This document shows, piece after piece, positions 10,840-23,053 of a stretch of 64,000 bases of DNA. Source of the DNA: Punica granatum (Eukaryota > Streptophyta > Magnoliopsida > Myrtales > Lythraceae); contig NC_045133.1 of the NCBI RefSeq assembly GCF_007655135.1, positions 5,742,376 through 5,806,375 of the forward strand, written 5' to 3'. A program made the translations under genes and the position numbers. The stretch's first letter is position 1. The number at the start of each line of letters is the position of its first letter. Under the pieces are notes generated by a model, which worked only from the letters and a program-made list of their open reading frames with translations, did no database searches and had not been told where the DNA came from.

Positions 10840-13800
10840 TTGGTCAATACTGGATAACTTTGCTCTGATCACCTGAAACGAGCAAATCCGGCTTTCGAGC
10901 CCCAAAACGACACGAATATTTTTTATTGCAAAAATGGGCAATCTTGGGCTTGTTTGAATTGTTTTCGCTCGCACATCGACAATTCGACGATCATTTGAGC
11001 CACGAGCCTCAAACACGCGATCAATCGAGACCCGAACTTCATCCCGACTCACCCCCAAAGGGTCGTGGGACCCACGGCCAGCCTTAGCAGCCACAACTCC
11101 TCTCTTAGCCGCCCTCCCTTTGCCTTCTTCTTCTCTTGCTCAACTTGCCCAAGAAAATATCTAAGTGTTCTTCTTCTACACTCCAACTTGAACTCCAAGC
11201 CATTAATGCTCTTAACTCTTCTACATCAACTATACTTGGTGCAAATTCATCCTCATCCTCATTTACAAAACCGCCCAAGCCTAAGCATGCACCTAATTAC
11301 ACTTTTCTTTCACTAATTGTTCATTAACCTTGCATATATATAGCCTTAAGGTCATCATCTTAATCACACACCTTCAAGAACTCTCTTTCTTGCATTCCTC
11401 ACTCAAACAAATGCTCTCAACTCCTTCCTAGCTCTAGAAAATCCCAGCAAGTTTCAGCAAGGAGAAAACCAAGCAAAACCCTCAAAAACTTAAGTCGAAA
11501 CCATGGGGATCATCATCTCGATTTAAATCCAAACTTGACCAAACTTCATATCCCACATGTTTTTGACCCCCTCAGTCCATTTCCGAAGTTAGATTTTCAG
11601 TTTGAAGCCTCTAAGCGATAGAACCAAGCTAGCATAGAACCGGGGCTGAGAAACCTCCAGTCGGGTCAATTTTTGCATCCGGTGTTTTCGGGCCTTGCGG
11701 GTCGGTTTGAGCTGCCATGACCCACCAACCAACTTCATACATGACCTAAGAGTATCTAGGAGTCGATAGAGCCCTAGAAAACCCGCTGATTTTAACCAAG
11801 CAAGAAGATTCATCCCGATTACCCAGTCAGGTTAGATTTCCTAAGTATCCTTGTGTTTTTCTTGCAAATCGGGTCGACCCAATATCTTTTTTTTCAAACG
11901 ACCACCACAGTCACCTCCAGGATCCCTTAGCTAATGTGGGCCACCGACCTTGCAGCAAAATACCGTTGGGAGCCACCGTTGTGACATCCGACCCGAGACT
12001 TGCCCAGTCAGGTCTGTTCCTGAGCGTGCTCTGTTTTGTCTAATCTTTGCAAGGATATACGGGTCAACCCGAGACTCTTCTAACCAAACAACCACCATAC
12101 CCACCTCCGGGGGTCTCTTAGGAGTCGGGAGCCGCCTACCTTACAGCAAAATACCATTAGGAGCCTGTGGGAGAGCCGTTTCTTTCCGGACTGTCAGTCG
12201 GGTCTGTTTCTGCCCAGTAGGGTTTGTTTTTGTCTTGCTAACCCGACTTTGCTCGAGTTTTTCAAAAAATCTACATGTGCACTCTTCCCAAAACCACCTC
12301 AGGGATGTTAAGCATCATCTTGGCTCTCCAGAACAGTTGAGCACTCTCCGATAAGCCACTCGAGTTGTCCGAATCGACCTGTTTTCTCTCAGGTGTCCAG
12401 TCCGGTCGAAATAGCTCCAGTCGGGCCTGTTCAAGCCAAAACAGCCCGAAACCCGATCCAGCAGTAGTTCAACCCGACTTTTACAGTCCCATCCCGCATC
12501 CCGGGACTAGGTATAACCATTCCCGACTTAGAGGAATTATGACTATTACATTTTCTTTGTGTTTGTGGGGTTATAAGTAGGTTCAAGAACCAATTTACAT
12601 GCAAGATTACATTTTTAAGCAATTTTCACGTTATATCATGCACGTTTATCATCGTGTGACATGCTAACAAGTCGGGAAGAATTTAAATTGGAGTCAAGGA
12701 AACCATTCCGACCCGAGAGAACCAAGGGAGCTCTTGGTTTTGTCTCCAAGGGAGATGACTGAGACCTATCTTGAGCTTTTCGGGTTAATAGTGATTTCCT
12801 TGCCTTGATTTAAGTCGTTTCTCGAGTTTTTATGTTTTTCCCATATCCATGAAATCGGTATGGTTTTATCGATTCCATAAATAATATGTTTGTGTATGTT
12901 TACATGTTTAAATGTGTTATTTAAATCATGACGATACCGATTTTGTAAAATACGTGTCATTTATTATGTTTTAACGTTTGAGCATATGAGAAATAGTAAA
13001 AATCGGGTTAAAGAGACTGCTTGAAACCCGAAACGGGTCAAGGAAGCTCACGACTATCCTCAAGAGGAAAGGGTCAAGAACTCTTTGACCTTATTCTGGT
13101 CAAGAACGGTCTCTTTACTTTGATGAAATCCATTTCTCGGATTTTGTGCAATTGCATTTTCAATATCATTGCAAATCCCGCATTAAAATCCCTTTTAAAA
13201 TGTTATTTTCCAAGCAAAATGCATGGATTCATGTATCAGTGACTTTTCCAGGTCCATTTGGGTTCCGACTGTATTTTGGTCATTTTGACCAAATTCTCCT
13301 TGACCTTCCTGGAACTATCTTGGTCGGCGTGTCACGAATCGTTTTCATTAAATTAAGTTTTTTTGGTATTCAGACTCCATTCAGTTGATCAATTCATGAT
13401 CTGTCTGATTGTCTGTAACCCACACATTTACTACATTCGGCAATAACTCATAAGCTATAATTCCATAAACGGGTTAATCGAGACGCTCACATGATTAAAG
13501 CCACTTGACATTAATAAATCTTGCATGAATTGGTCATTAATTGATAACTCACGTCGATAAGTTGTCAAATGACATAAGTCCCCTTTTCAAAACTTGTCTA
13601 TTTTAAAACCCGAAACGCGCGATCCGATGTAGCATGGATGTCTAGAAAGGACTTGTATATCTTGACTTGAGTTTCTACCTGATTGCAAGTAACTCAGGTC
13701 GGGATACAGAAGATCTTTCTAAATCACTTCCAGTTATATCGATCAGTTCTTTGACTTTTTCGGGGTTCTCGCATAACCCTAAAAGATTCAAGGAATTGGT

Positions 13801-14184
13801 CGGCACCGGCTACAGGCTGAGGTGGCCCACATTGCATGGTTTCCCTTTTTTGAAAATCATTTTCAAGTTAGGGGAAAAATAATCTTTTCACAATTTAGCG
13901 ACACCCCTAGAGTTAGCTTGACAGAAACACTACAGTATTAGGATAAGAATGGGCTATCTGTTTAGGTGCAGGTTCATCTGCATAGCCTTTTCTTATCCAA
14001 TTGATGAGTTTTTGTCATCTTATCGTAGATTCGGGTAGCTAGAACTGTTATCTCTATAACGAAACATGCAAATCCTGATTAATCATTCACTCGACCTAAT
14101 CAAACACTAGACAATGGTTAGGCGGAACTATAGGTTTCAAATCTAGAGTCAAAATACGAGTTTGGCATATTCAGTGAAATTATA
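10840..14184 (+). mobile_element. Degraded Tat-like LTR, left part (outer layer)
   Basis: This stretch is rich in CCCGA/CGGGTC words and non-coding, like the Tat LTRs to its right. Its last 100 bp (ACCTAATCAAACACTAG and on) resemble the matching part of the inner Tat LTR read on the other strand, and the sequence resumes at 36511 with clear homology to that LTR. It is inferred to be the first part of an older, oppositely oriented LTR that the Tat element split. Its left edge is not defined. Confidence 0.4.
11822..12170. repeat. Tandem duplication of ~180 bp
   Basis: Two diverged copies share CCCAGTCAGGT, CGGGTCRACCC, ACCACCAYA-CCACCTCC and TTACAGCAAAATACC, in the same order. Copy 1 runs about 11822-11995, copy 2 about 12000-12170. 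Non-coding; lies within the degraded outer LTR. Confidence 0.6.
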
Positions 14185-14189
14185 GTGTC
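14185..14189. repeat. Target-site duplication GTGTC (left)
   Basis: The five bases before the first LTR, repeated after the second LTR at 36506-36510. A 5-bp duplication is the expected mark of Ty3/gypsy integration and fixes both ends of the element. Confidence 0.9.
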
Positions 14190-17100
14190 TGTGCGCACCC
14201 GAATTTCGTCTCGTCGGGGCACGCAATGCGCGAAGCCTAAATGCAACGCGGCTTGGGAGTGTCCACCTTCCCAGGGACGCGCGACGGACGCACTTGAGAA
14301 GGAGTCGCCACTTGCCATTTTACGACCCGAAGGTCGAGGGCCGGCAAGTTACCCGGTCTAGGGGTACGGGGTACACCTAATTGCTAAGGCATATGGTTCT
14401 ATTACGTGTGGGCCTATATCCCACACGCCCTTATCGGTACTCTAGCTTGTCTATGCTTGCCATTTTATTTAATTACCGCTTAATTAAGTTTCGCTCATCT
14501 TACTCGTTTTGACACCGTAAATTCGAAGAAACACTCGACTGTTTGCTCTCCGACTGGGATTCTTACATGAATAAACATACAACATAAATCCTTACATTGT
14601 CCTCCCAAATAAATAAAATACAAATTACAACAACTGAATCCAAGTCGGTTCGCATTCGGTTATTATTCCACTCGTGCTCACCGTGTGGTTTGAAAAGACT
14701 GAAATTGAAATTAAGGTGCGCGCTTGGTGTTTAGGGGATTAGGTCCCGTAATCTACGATTGGGGCGTTGGACCCCATATGAATCGTATCCTAAAGGATCG
14801 GGATCGACCCGCATATCAAATAAGTGCAAGAATATAACAAGTAAGCACAAATAAACAAACAATGGGGTTTCTTGTTATCACCCAATTTACGTGAATTAAC
14901 TGATTATTAACCGGGATATGTTGGTATACAAATCCTACCTTAAAACAAACAAAAGGGGTGATGGATAGGGTATGTAGCATTCGGCATTATTTAAAACGGA
15001 CCCGATAGACATGACGTCTGTGATCGAGTCTCGAATGTGTGGGTTATTTTTAGATTATTCTGTATCGTGGCAATATGGCTTTTACAGATTAAGAGTGTTT
15101 TCACCTAAAACCCAAAATATAACCCTCTACTTGACTATTTGCCCATGTTTGATTAAGCCGAGTTTGTGATTAATTTGTTTTCCCATGTTTTAACCAGTTC
15201 TAAACACAAACATGCACTAAAGTAACGGCAGAACAAGAACCGGTAATCATGCACTTGAATCGGTAAATATGTGTGTGCATGAAAATCAAGATTACGTTGT
15301 ACGTATCTTGGTGATTTTGAAATTGTGAATTAAAAAAAAAGGCACGACTAACAGTTCTTGAACTGTCGGTGCGATTACAGATTATTAATCAATTCATGTA
15401 ATTTATTTAAAAGAGTCAAGTGATTTAATTTAGCCAAATTTAACGTCCCGATTACCCAATATATAGAATTTTAGGTTAATTAGTAATTTGCCGAATGCTT
15501 TGGTCTACGAATTTCGAGTCGTCGAAATAGCCATTAGTTGACCATCCGATAAACTCTAATTTTCGACATGGTCACATAATTACAAAAATGAAATATTTAA
15601 ATGGGGCACATGCATTGCCGGTGGGTGATCTAAATAGAAAAGGCCCAGATATTTTAGAAAGTGTCCAGGGGACTGAATTGAACGATTTTAAAAGAGCAGG
15701 ACTGATTTGAAAATTCTAAACAATTGGGGACTGATCTGAAAATTCTAAAAGATTGGGGACTGATCTGAAAATTCTAAAAGATTGCGAACTGATCTGGAAA
15801 TTCTAAAAAGATTGGGGACCGATTTAAAAATACTAAAAGATGGGGGACTGATCTGGAAATTCTAAAAAGATTGGGGACCGATTTGAAAATTCTAAAAGAT
15901 TGGGGACTGATCTGGAAATTCTGAAACGATTGGGGACCGATTTGAAAATTCTAACAAATTGGGGACTGATCTGAAAATTCTAAAAAATTGGGGACTGATC
16001 TGGAAATTCTAAAAAGTTGGGGACTGATCTGAAAATTCTAAAACAATGGGGACTGATTGAAAATAATAATAAAATTACCGGGGCTTGATTGAAAATGATT
16101 TTGAAATTCGGAGCAGATCTTAAAAAAATAAAATACGTCCTCTGGACTGAAATGTGACAAAATAGAAAGTTCGTAAAATCGGGTTCGGGGCAAATCCGAA
16201 CACCCACGCAGCCCAATAACACTCGTTTCGCATCATATTCATCCAAGCAAGCATAGACATTCAGAAAATGAGCCCTAAACATGCTACTAAGTAGAGGATT
16301 TACCTAGTTCGGGAAGTTGATGGGTGATTCTGTAAAAAATAAAAAATAAAAAAAAATCTGAACATTTAGTCGGGGAGCTGGGCCGCCGGGTTACTAGGCC
16401 GAATTGGGCCGGACTGGGTCTTAGGACGCGAGTGGACTGGGCCGCCGCTGCTGGATTGGGCCGAACGAATTGCTGAACTGAACTGGGCTGGGCTCCGGGC
16501 TGGATCGGGCCGAATTGAATGGAATTTGGGCCGAGTGCCACCGGTTTGTGCTGCTCCGGTGATTCGAGTGTCGCGATTTCCAATTCCGGGTAGTCGTTGG
16601 AGACGGCTTCAAGGTTACCGGTTGACGTGCCCGAAGACGGAGAGAATGGAACGAGTCGAAGAGAGAGGATAAGCCCCAGCGAATCCGGGAATTGTGGACA
16701 TGGGAATTATCGAGGAAAAATCTAGATTCCTTGTAGCCGAGAGCAAGAGCTCCGGATTTTTTTCGTGCGAGCTGCTGGAGAAATTTTTTTTTTTTTTTTT
16801 TTACTTACTCCCGAGAGAGAAGAAGAGAAGAAAGAAGAAGCAGGAGCCCCCTTCTCCTTCGTCGACCATCCTGTGAAATAGAAGGGAAGAAAAGAAGAAA
16901 AAGCAATAAAGGGAAAAAGGGAAAGCAAAAGAAGATGAGTGGAAGAATGATGAGTGGAAGAATGAGTGGAAGAAGATGAGTGGAAGAATGAGTGGAAGAA
17001 TTCGGCGGAAAGGGAAAGTCAAAGTTTGACTTTTTTTTTTTCCGAATTCGACGCACGTACAAAATTGAAAATTATGTCTTCTTGATCGGACGTTGGAAAA

Positions 17101-17404
17101 AAAATTCGAGACCGCCATCACGCTCAGAAAAATTCGTTGATGGATATTATGCGATAAAATTATTTTCAATCTCGAATTTTGTCCCGAATTTTGAAAATTG
17201 ACGTCGATGTACGCGAAATTCGAAAACGTCCCCAAATAGTATTATTTTTTTGAAAAAATTATAAAATTGATGTTAAATCAAGAAAATATCATTTTCAAAA
17301 AGTCGTGAATACTCAAGTAATTAATTGGAAATACTTCCCTCACGGGTGGCAAAAATGACGATTCTACCCCTCTGAAGCCGGTGGACCAAAATTGGGTGCT
17401 GACA
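14190..17404 (-). repeat. 3' LTR of the Tat element
   Basis: 3,215 bp, bounded TG...CA. Nearly identical to the other LTR apart from scattered substitutions, small differences in the internal repeat, and loss of 33 bp after ATATGG near 14397. The similarity indicates a fairly recent insertion; no age can be given without an alignment. Confidence 0.93.
15690..16075. repeat. ~29-bp tandem repeat in the 3' LTR
   Basis: About a dozen imperfect units of GATTGGGGACTGATCTGAAA followed by ATTCTAAAA. The same array is in the other LTR at about 34780-35165 with slightly different unit variants. Confidence 0.85.
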
Positions 17405-17420
17405 GCTTGCCCCTCTTTGG
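17405..17420 (-). other. Polypurine tract of the Tat element
   Basis: On the coding strand it reads CCAAAGAGGGGCAAGC, directly before the 3' LTR start TGTCAGCACC. A purine run at this spot primes plus-strand DNA synthesis in LTR retrotransposons. Confidence 0.8.
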
Positions 17421-17540
17421 TTGCGTGCTCGAATAGAGGATGCAGCCAAAGACTTTGAGAAGCACCTTGTTTGGTCCCGGCGATCGTCTGGCCTGTTGCA
17501 AAATAGTAAAAACCATAAATTAGTAAATGTAGACGCATAC

Positions 17541-18262
17541 TTGAAAGACATTAAATGAGGACACGAAGTCCGGAAAGTTGTAAATGAGGACACGAAATTC
17601 GAAATGCAGTAGATATGCATACGAAGTCCGGAAAGAAGTGGATGCGGACACGAAGTCCGGAAAGTAGTGAATGAGGACACGAAGTCCGGAAAGTAGTAAA
17701 GGAGGACACGAAGTCCGGAAAGTAGTAAATGAAGACACGAAGTCCGAAAAACAGTAGATGTGGACGCAAGTCCAAAAAACAATGAATGTGAACACGAAGT
17801 CCGAAATGCAGTAAGTGCGGATACGAAGTCCAAAATACAGTATATGCGGACACGATGTCCGGAAAGCAGTGAATGAGGACACGAAGTCCAGGACGCGGAG
17901 TCCGAAAAGCTGTAAAGATGGACACGGAGTCCTGGACGCGGAGTCCGAAAAAGCAGTAAAGATGGACACGGAGTCCTAGACGCGGAGTCCGAAAAAGCAG
18001 TAAAGATGGACACGGAATCCTAGACGCGGAGTCCGAAAAGCAGTAAAGATGGACACGGAGTCCTGGACGCGGAGTCCGAAAAAGCAGTAAAGATGGACAC
18101 GGAGTCCTGGACGCGGAGTCCGAAAAAGCAGTAAAGATGGACACGGAGTCATGGAGGCGGAGTCCGAAAAAGCAGTAAAGATGGACACGGAGTCCTGGAC
18201 GCGGAGTCCGAAAAAGCAGTAAAGATGGACACGGAGTCCAAAAAGCAGTAAAGATGGACAAG
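17541..18262. repeat. Composite minisatellite in the 3' UTR of the Tat element
   Basis: Two unit types lie side by side. From about 17541 to 17890 the period is about 29 bp (GGACACGAAGTCCGGAAAGT plus TAGTAAATGA). From about 17890 to 18262 it becomes about 44-45 bp, because the 14-bp core is doubled (GGACACGGAGTCCT then GGACGCGGAGTCCG), followed by AAAAAGCAGTAAAGAT. About eight of the longer units are present. Three overlapping minus-strand frames of up to 246 codons arise from the repeat and are not genes. Such 3' UTR arrays are known in Tat-type elements and can seed satellite DNA. Confidence 0.9.
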
Positions 18263-18889
18263 GTGCGAAAGTGCATGAAATGTAGAAGCAATGACTAATG
18301 TTGGGGGGACGGCGCAGGGCGCCGGAGGGCGAAGGCTATGATCCGTTGGATTTGAGTTCATATTGTGCTTATGACGGTGCCATGGCAAGCGTTTTTCGCC
18401 GCTTGTCGCAGGATTGGGCGTTGTGTGTCTCCTCGAGGGTCATCCGCTCGGATTGGGATTTCGTCTTGTCGCATAAGGCAGACATGAGTCCGTCAGGAAG
18501 AGACACCTTTCAGGATCCGAATGTTCACACCTGCATACAAGGAATAGCGGCTAACGGTCGTTGTCAATCACGCAATACCGCTGGAATTACGATGTGCGAA
18601 GGAAATCTATGTAGCGATGCTTCGGGGATTTGGACACAGTGGCCATTTGAGGGGCGGCCGTGTCCCCGAATGTGACACGTACTTGACAAAAAGAAAGTCT
18701 TTTTACAAGATGGGGCATGGCCCGCAGAATTTTGAGTGAAGGTAAAGGGAGGGATCTTTAGGATTCTCCAAACCAAGGATACGACAATTCTATCCCATTT
18801 CGAGGCATGTTTCGAGCCTGGAGAGTCGAAGAGAGTTTGCTTGCGTTGAGGACTACCGAACCACTACTAGCTGTAGCTTTACGCGAAGT

Positions 18890-19235
18890 GCCGCCGTTCT
18901 TTCGTGGTCAAGCCGACAATTGCCCCTAATTTTTGCCTAGGCCGTAGGATGAGTAACGACCCAGCGGGGTATTTTATTTGACTTTTCTTACATGAGTGCT
19001 CACCTTTTACTACGATCACCCATGTTCGGGTCCGATCGCACCTCTCGATTCCTCTAACTTTTGCTTAGACCGCCCTTTGCGGGTTTTCAGCCTAGCGAGG
19101 AATTATTTGTGCTCTCCTTTTGCCACGACTCCCCTTTGCGGGATTTTAAGTCGTGCCTCTCATTCCCTAACTTTTGCCTAGGCCGCCTCAAGGAGGTTTT
19201 CGACCTAGCGGGAAAGTTATTCTTTTTCTCTCTGA
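18890..19235. repeat. Degenerate ~100-bp repeat next to pol
   Basis: Three related blocks near 18925, 19050 and 19165 share CTAACTTTTGCCTAGGCCG, then GCGGGTTTT or a variant, then CAGCCTAGCG. Part of the untranslated region between pol and the 3' LTR. Confidence 0.6.
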
Positions 19236-19408
19236 AGTATCCTTAGACGAGAAGAATTGAATGGATAGGGCATGTGCGCGGAAAAATTAAGAAATGTGAT
19301 TAGGTGAAATGGTGCGGAGCCCAAAGGAAGACAGAGGAAGATAATGGTCTGGAAGGTGGCCTGAAACTTGCGAGAACACAAAGCAACTGCAGGATGACGA
19401 AGAGGCCA

Positions 19409-22400
19409 TTAAGGGTAGTACTTCTTAAGGGCATCGGCATTGACCGGGAGCGCGTTTTCGGTCCCATCCATATCGCTTAAGATAATTGCCCCTCCGGAGA
19501 ACACTTCCCTGACGACGAAAGGTCCATCATACTTGTATGCAAACTTGCCCCGAGAGTCAGGTGTGATGTGCAAGACCTTTCGTAGGACGAGGTCACCGGG
19601 ACGGAATTCGCGGTGGCGAACCCTTGCATTGAACGCTCGAGCCATTCTTTGTTGGTAGCATTGACCGTGGCAGAGCGCTGTTAGCCGTCTCTCATCAATG
19701 AGATTGAGCTGTTCATAGCGCTGCTTCACCCATTCTGCTTCTTCGAGCTTGGACTTAGCGAGGACCCTCATGGAGGGAATCTCCACTTCGATTGGGAGGA
19801 CTGCTTCCATGCCGTAGACTAGGGAGTACGGAGTTGCCCCGGTTGAAGTGCGGATGGACGTTCGATATGCCAAGAGCGCAAAAGGGAGCATCTCGTGCCA
19901 ATCCTTGTAGGTCATCGTCATTTTCTCGATGATCCTCTTGATGTTTTTGTTCGCAGCCTCCACTACACCGTTCATTTGGGGACGGTATGGTGTGGAATTG
20001 CGGTGGTGTATTTTGAATCGCTCACAAAGCTCATCGATGATCCTGTTGTTCAGGTTCTTGGCATTGTCGGTAATGATTGTCTCGGGGACTCCATATCGGG
20101 CGATGATGTCACGCTTAAGGAAACGTGCCACGGCATTTGCGGTGACCGAAGCGAGCGTTATGGCCTCAATCCATTTGGTGAAGTAGTCAATTGCCACCAA
20201 AATGAACATGTGTCCATTGGATGCTTTGGGATTGATAGGGCCGATCACATCGATGCCCCACATTGAAAAGGGCCACGGGGCCGCCATCGGGCGTAGCTCA
20301 TTGGGGGGTGCTTTGATCTGATCGGCATAGACCTGGCACAAGTGACAGTGTCTGACGTGTTTGGCGCAGTCGGCCTCCATGGTGGACCAAAAGTAACCTA
20401 GGCGCATGAGTTTCTTGGTGAGCATGAGACCGCTCATATGGGGTCCGCAGCTCCCTTCATGTATCTCTCCCATGAGGCGTTGTGCCTCGTTTTCGTCAAC
20501 ACACCGGAGTAGTGTGGCGTCGAAGGAACGGCGGTAGAGAGTCTCTCCGCTCAGGAAGTAATGCGCTGCGAGTCGCCTAAGTGTTTTCCGGTCCCGACGG
20601 TTGGCAAATGTCGGGTATTGGCCGGTTTGCAGAAAATGTTTGATGTCTTTGTACCATGGCTGTTCATCGGTCGCCTCGATTGTGTCGCAGTAAGCCGGGC
20701 CTTTGGCAATCTCGATCTCAAGTGGCTCGATGAGGTTTTCTTTCGTGATGCTCACCATTGATGCCAGTGTCGCAAGTGCGTCTGCAAACTGATTCTTGAT
20801 ACGTAGCGTGTAGGTGAACGAGATTTTCTCGAAGTTCTCCGCTAACTCCTCGAGATACTCGTGGTATGGTACTAACTTTGCGTCTTTCGTCTTCCATTGC
20901 CCTAGTGTCTGGAAGATTGTGAGCATTGAATCTCCGAACACTTCTAGCTCCTTCACCTTGAAATCGATCGCCGCCTGCAGGCCAAGGATGCATGCCTCGT
21001 ATTCGGCCACGTTGTTGGTGCAGTGAAAATCTACTTTTGCTGCAATCGGGTAATAACGTCCGTCCGGGGATATCAGCACTGCGCCGATACCAGAACCGGT
21101 GGAATTCACTGCGCCGTCGAAATACATCTTCCATGCGGTCCCCTCCTCCTCCTCATCTACTCGGAGGATCCCTTCGTTTGGAAAATCGGAGTTGACCGGC
21201 GTGTCATCCTCGATTGGAAATTCCGCCAAGTGGTCTGCAATTGCTTGCCCCTTGACTGATGTGCGGGGCACATACTCGATGTCGTACTCCGTCAGTTGAC
21301 AGTGCCACTTTGAAATGTTCCTCATGGAGGATGGGCTGCCAAGTAGATATTTTAGGGGATCCGCTTTTGACAGCAAGCGGATAGTGAGATAAAGAGTGTA
21401 CTGTCGAAGTCTCTGCATGACCCACACCAGTGCGCAGCACATCTTCTCGATCTCTGGGTAATTGGATTCCCCTTCAGTAAACTTCTTGCTCAGATAGTAG
21501 ATGGCATGTTCTGCTCGTGTGAACTCATCCTCTTGCCCCAACATGCACCCCAAGGATTGCCGGCGCACCGTCAGGTAAAGAATGAGAGGTCGGCCCGGTG
21601 TGGGCGGGACCAGTACCGGCGACTGAACTAAGTATGTCTTAATATCGTCAAAAGCCTTCTGACAGTCGTCATCCCATTCAATCGCTGCATTTTTACGAAG
21701 CAGCCGGAAGAGGGGTTGACACTTATCTGATAGGTTCGCGATGAAACGCGCGATGTAATTCAGTCGTCCTAAGAAGCTCCGTACCTCGCGCACTGTTGAT
21801 GGCGGAGGTAGCTCCCTAATCGCTTTCACCTTGTCAGGATCGACCTCGATGCCTCGTTCGCTGACCACAAATCCTAGCAGTTTTCCGGATTTCGCGCCGA
21901 ATGTGCACTTGGCCGGGTTGAGCCTAAGCTTGTACTTCTTGAGACGTTCGAAGAGACGCCTCAGGTTGACGAGGTGGTCCTCTCCCTCCTTGGACTTAGC
22001 AATCATGTCGTCGACGTAGACCTCGATCTCCTTATGCATCATGTCATGAAAGAGCGTGACCATTGCCCATTGGTAGGTTGCCCCGGCATTTTTGAGACCG
22101 AAGGGCATGACCTTGTAGCAAAATGTGCCCCACATCGTGATGAAAGTCGTTTTGACCTTGTCCTCTTCGGCCATCCGGATTTGGTTATATCCCGAAAAGC
22201 CATCCATGAAAGAGAATTGATTGTGGCGCCCAGTGTTGTCGACCAAGACGTCGATGTGAGGCAGAGGGAAGTTGTCTTTAGGACTAGCCTTGTTGAGGTC
22301 CCGGTAGTCGACGCAGACCCTGACCCTTCCGTCTTTCTTCTCCACGGGCACGATGTTTGCCACCCATTCAGAGTAATTGCATACTTCCAAGAATCCCGCA

Positions 22401-22850
22401 TTTATCTGCTTGATGACCTCCTCCTTGATGCGGAGGAGAAGGCCGGCCCGCTGCCGCCGTAGGTGCTGCCGTTTTGGCAGGAAGTTCTCTGTATCGAGTG
22501 GGAGAGAGTGCTTGACTATCGACGGATCTAAGCCCGTCATGTCGGCGTAGGACCAGGCGAAGACCTCTTGATACTCCTTCAGGAAATCGATCATCCGAGC
22601 TCGTTGTGTTTGGTCGAGGCCCGTCCCGATCTTTAGAGTGCGGGGTTCCTCTTCGGTGCCTATGTTGATTTCTTCTGTTGGCTCAACTGAGGTGAGTTGA
22701 CGGTTCTCGAGGCGGTGCAAACTCTCCTCTATCTCAGGCACTCGACCGTCCTCGTCGAGCCCTTCCCCAAAGTATATGGGTTGGGGCTCTTCGAGGAGTT
22801 CTTCGGATGGGTTCGATTTAACGCGTCGAAGATTTGGATTTGAGTGGAGC
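19409..22850 (-). CDS. pol: Tat element pol: RT, RNase H, second RNase H, integrase
   Basis: Copies the element RNA into DNA and inserts it. Frame fully open from the predicted 3' splice site (22850) to the stop at 19409; within it an in-frame GTG lies at 22741, but splicing from protease is the likelier source of its start. Counting from 22741, RT spans about residues 110-290 with KKDGRVRVCVDYRDLNKAS and the YVDD active site; the native RNase H follows (ILYLTVRRQSLGCMLGQ). A second, archaeal-like RNase H lies at about 535-670 (MYFDGAVNSTGSGIGAVL, AEYEA, FGDS, FADALA). Integrase has the zinc-binding HHCC region (HCHLC) and D, D, E residues (GIDVIGP, ITDNAKN, VVEAANK). No chromodomain is seen. 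The doubled RNase H is the diagnostic trait of Tat elements. No stop codon interrupts over 1,100 codons. Confidence 0.95.
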
Positions 22851-23053
22851 CTGGAAATTTAAACGAGTCGTCTTAGAAATATTTAAAGTGCTGCGAATGA
22901 GTAAGAGAGAAGGAAACGAAGGAGACACGAAAATGCATGTAGGGATTTCATTGAAGGTGGGAACATTGATGCCATAACAAAAACCCCTCTTCCGTCGTGT
23001 GGCTTATGACTTTGCCGACACGCGGGAAACATCATCTACAAAGATAGCCTTAC
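22851..23053 (-). other. Predicted intron between protease and RT
   Basis: Minus-strand donor GTAAGG at 23053 begins just before the protease stop codon (TAA at 23050-23052 lies inside it). Acceptor TTTCCAG ends at 22851. The 203-nt removal joins the split codon GT/G and links the protease frame to the open pol frame, which sit in different frames in the DNA. An intron at this place is known in Ogre-type elements; here it is predicted from sequence only. Confidence 0.75.

Noticed and set aside
16287..17235. Minus-strand frames in the LTR with poly-Phe/Ser/Leu stretches (and the same in the other LTR at 35451-36336)
   Set aside because: They come from GA/TTC-rich LTR sequence and are present in both LTRs as non-coding repeat.
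17321..18388. Five overlapping minus-strand frames of up to 246 codons with repeated Phe/Ser/Arg/Leu phrases
   Set aside because: They are the three-frame translation of the 29/44-bp minisatellite, whose period is not a multiple of three; no start, domain or codon bias supports a gene.
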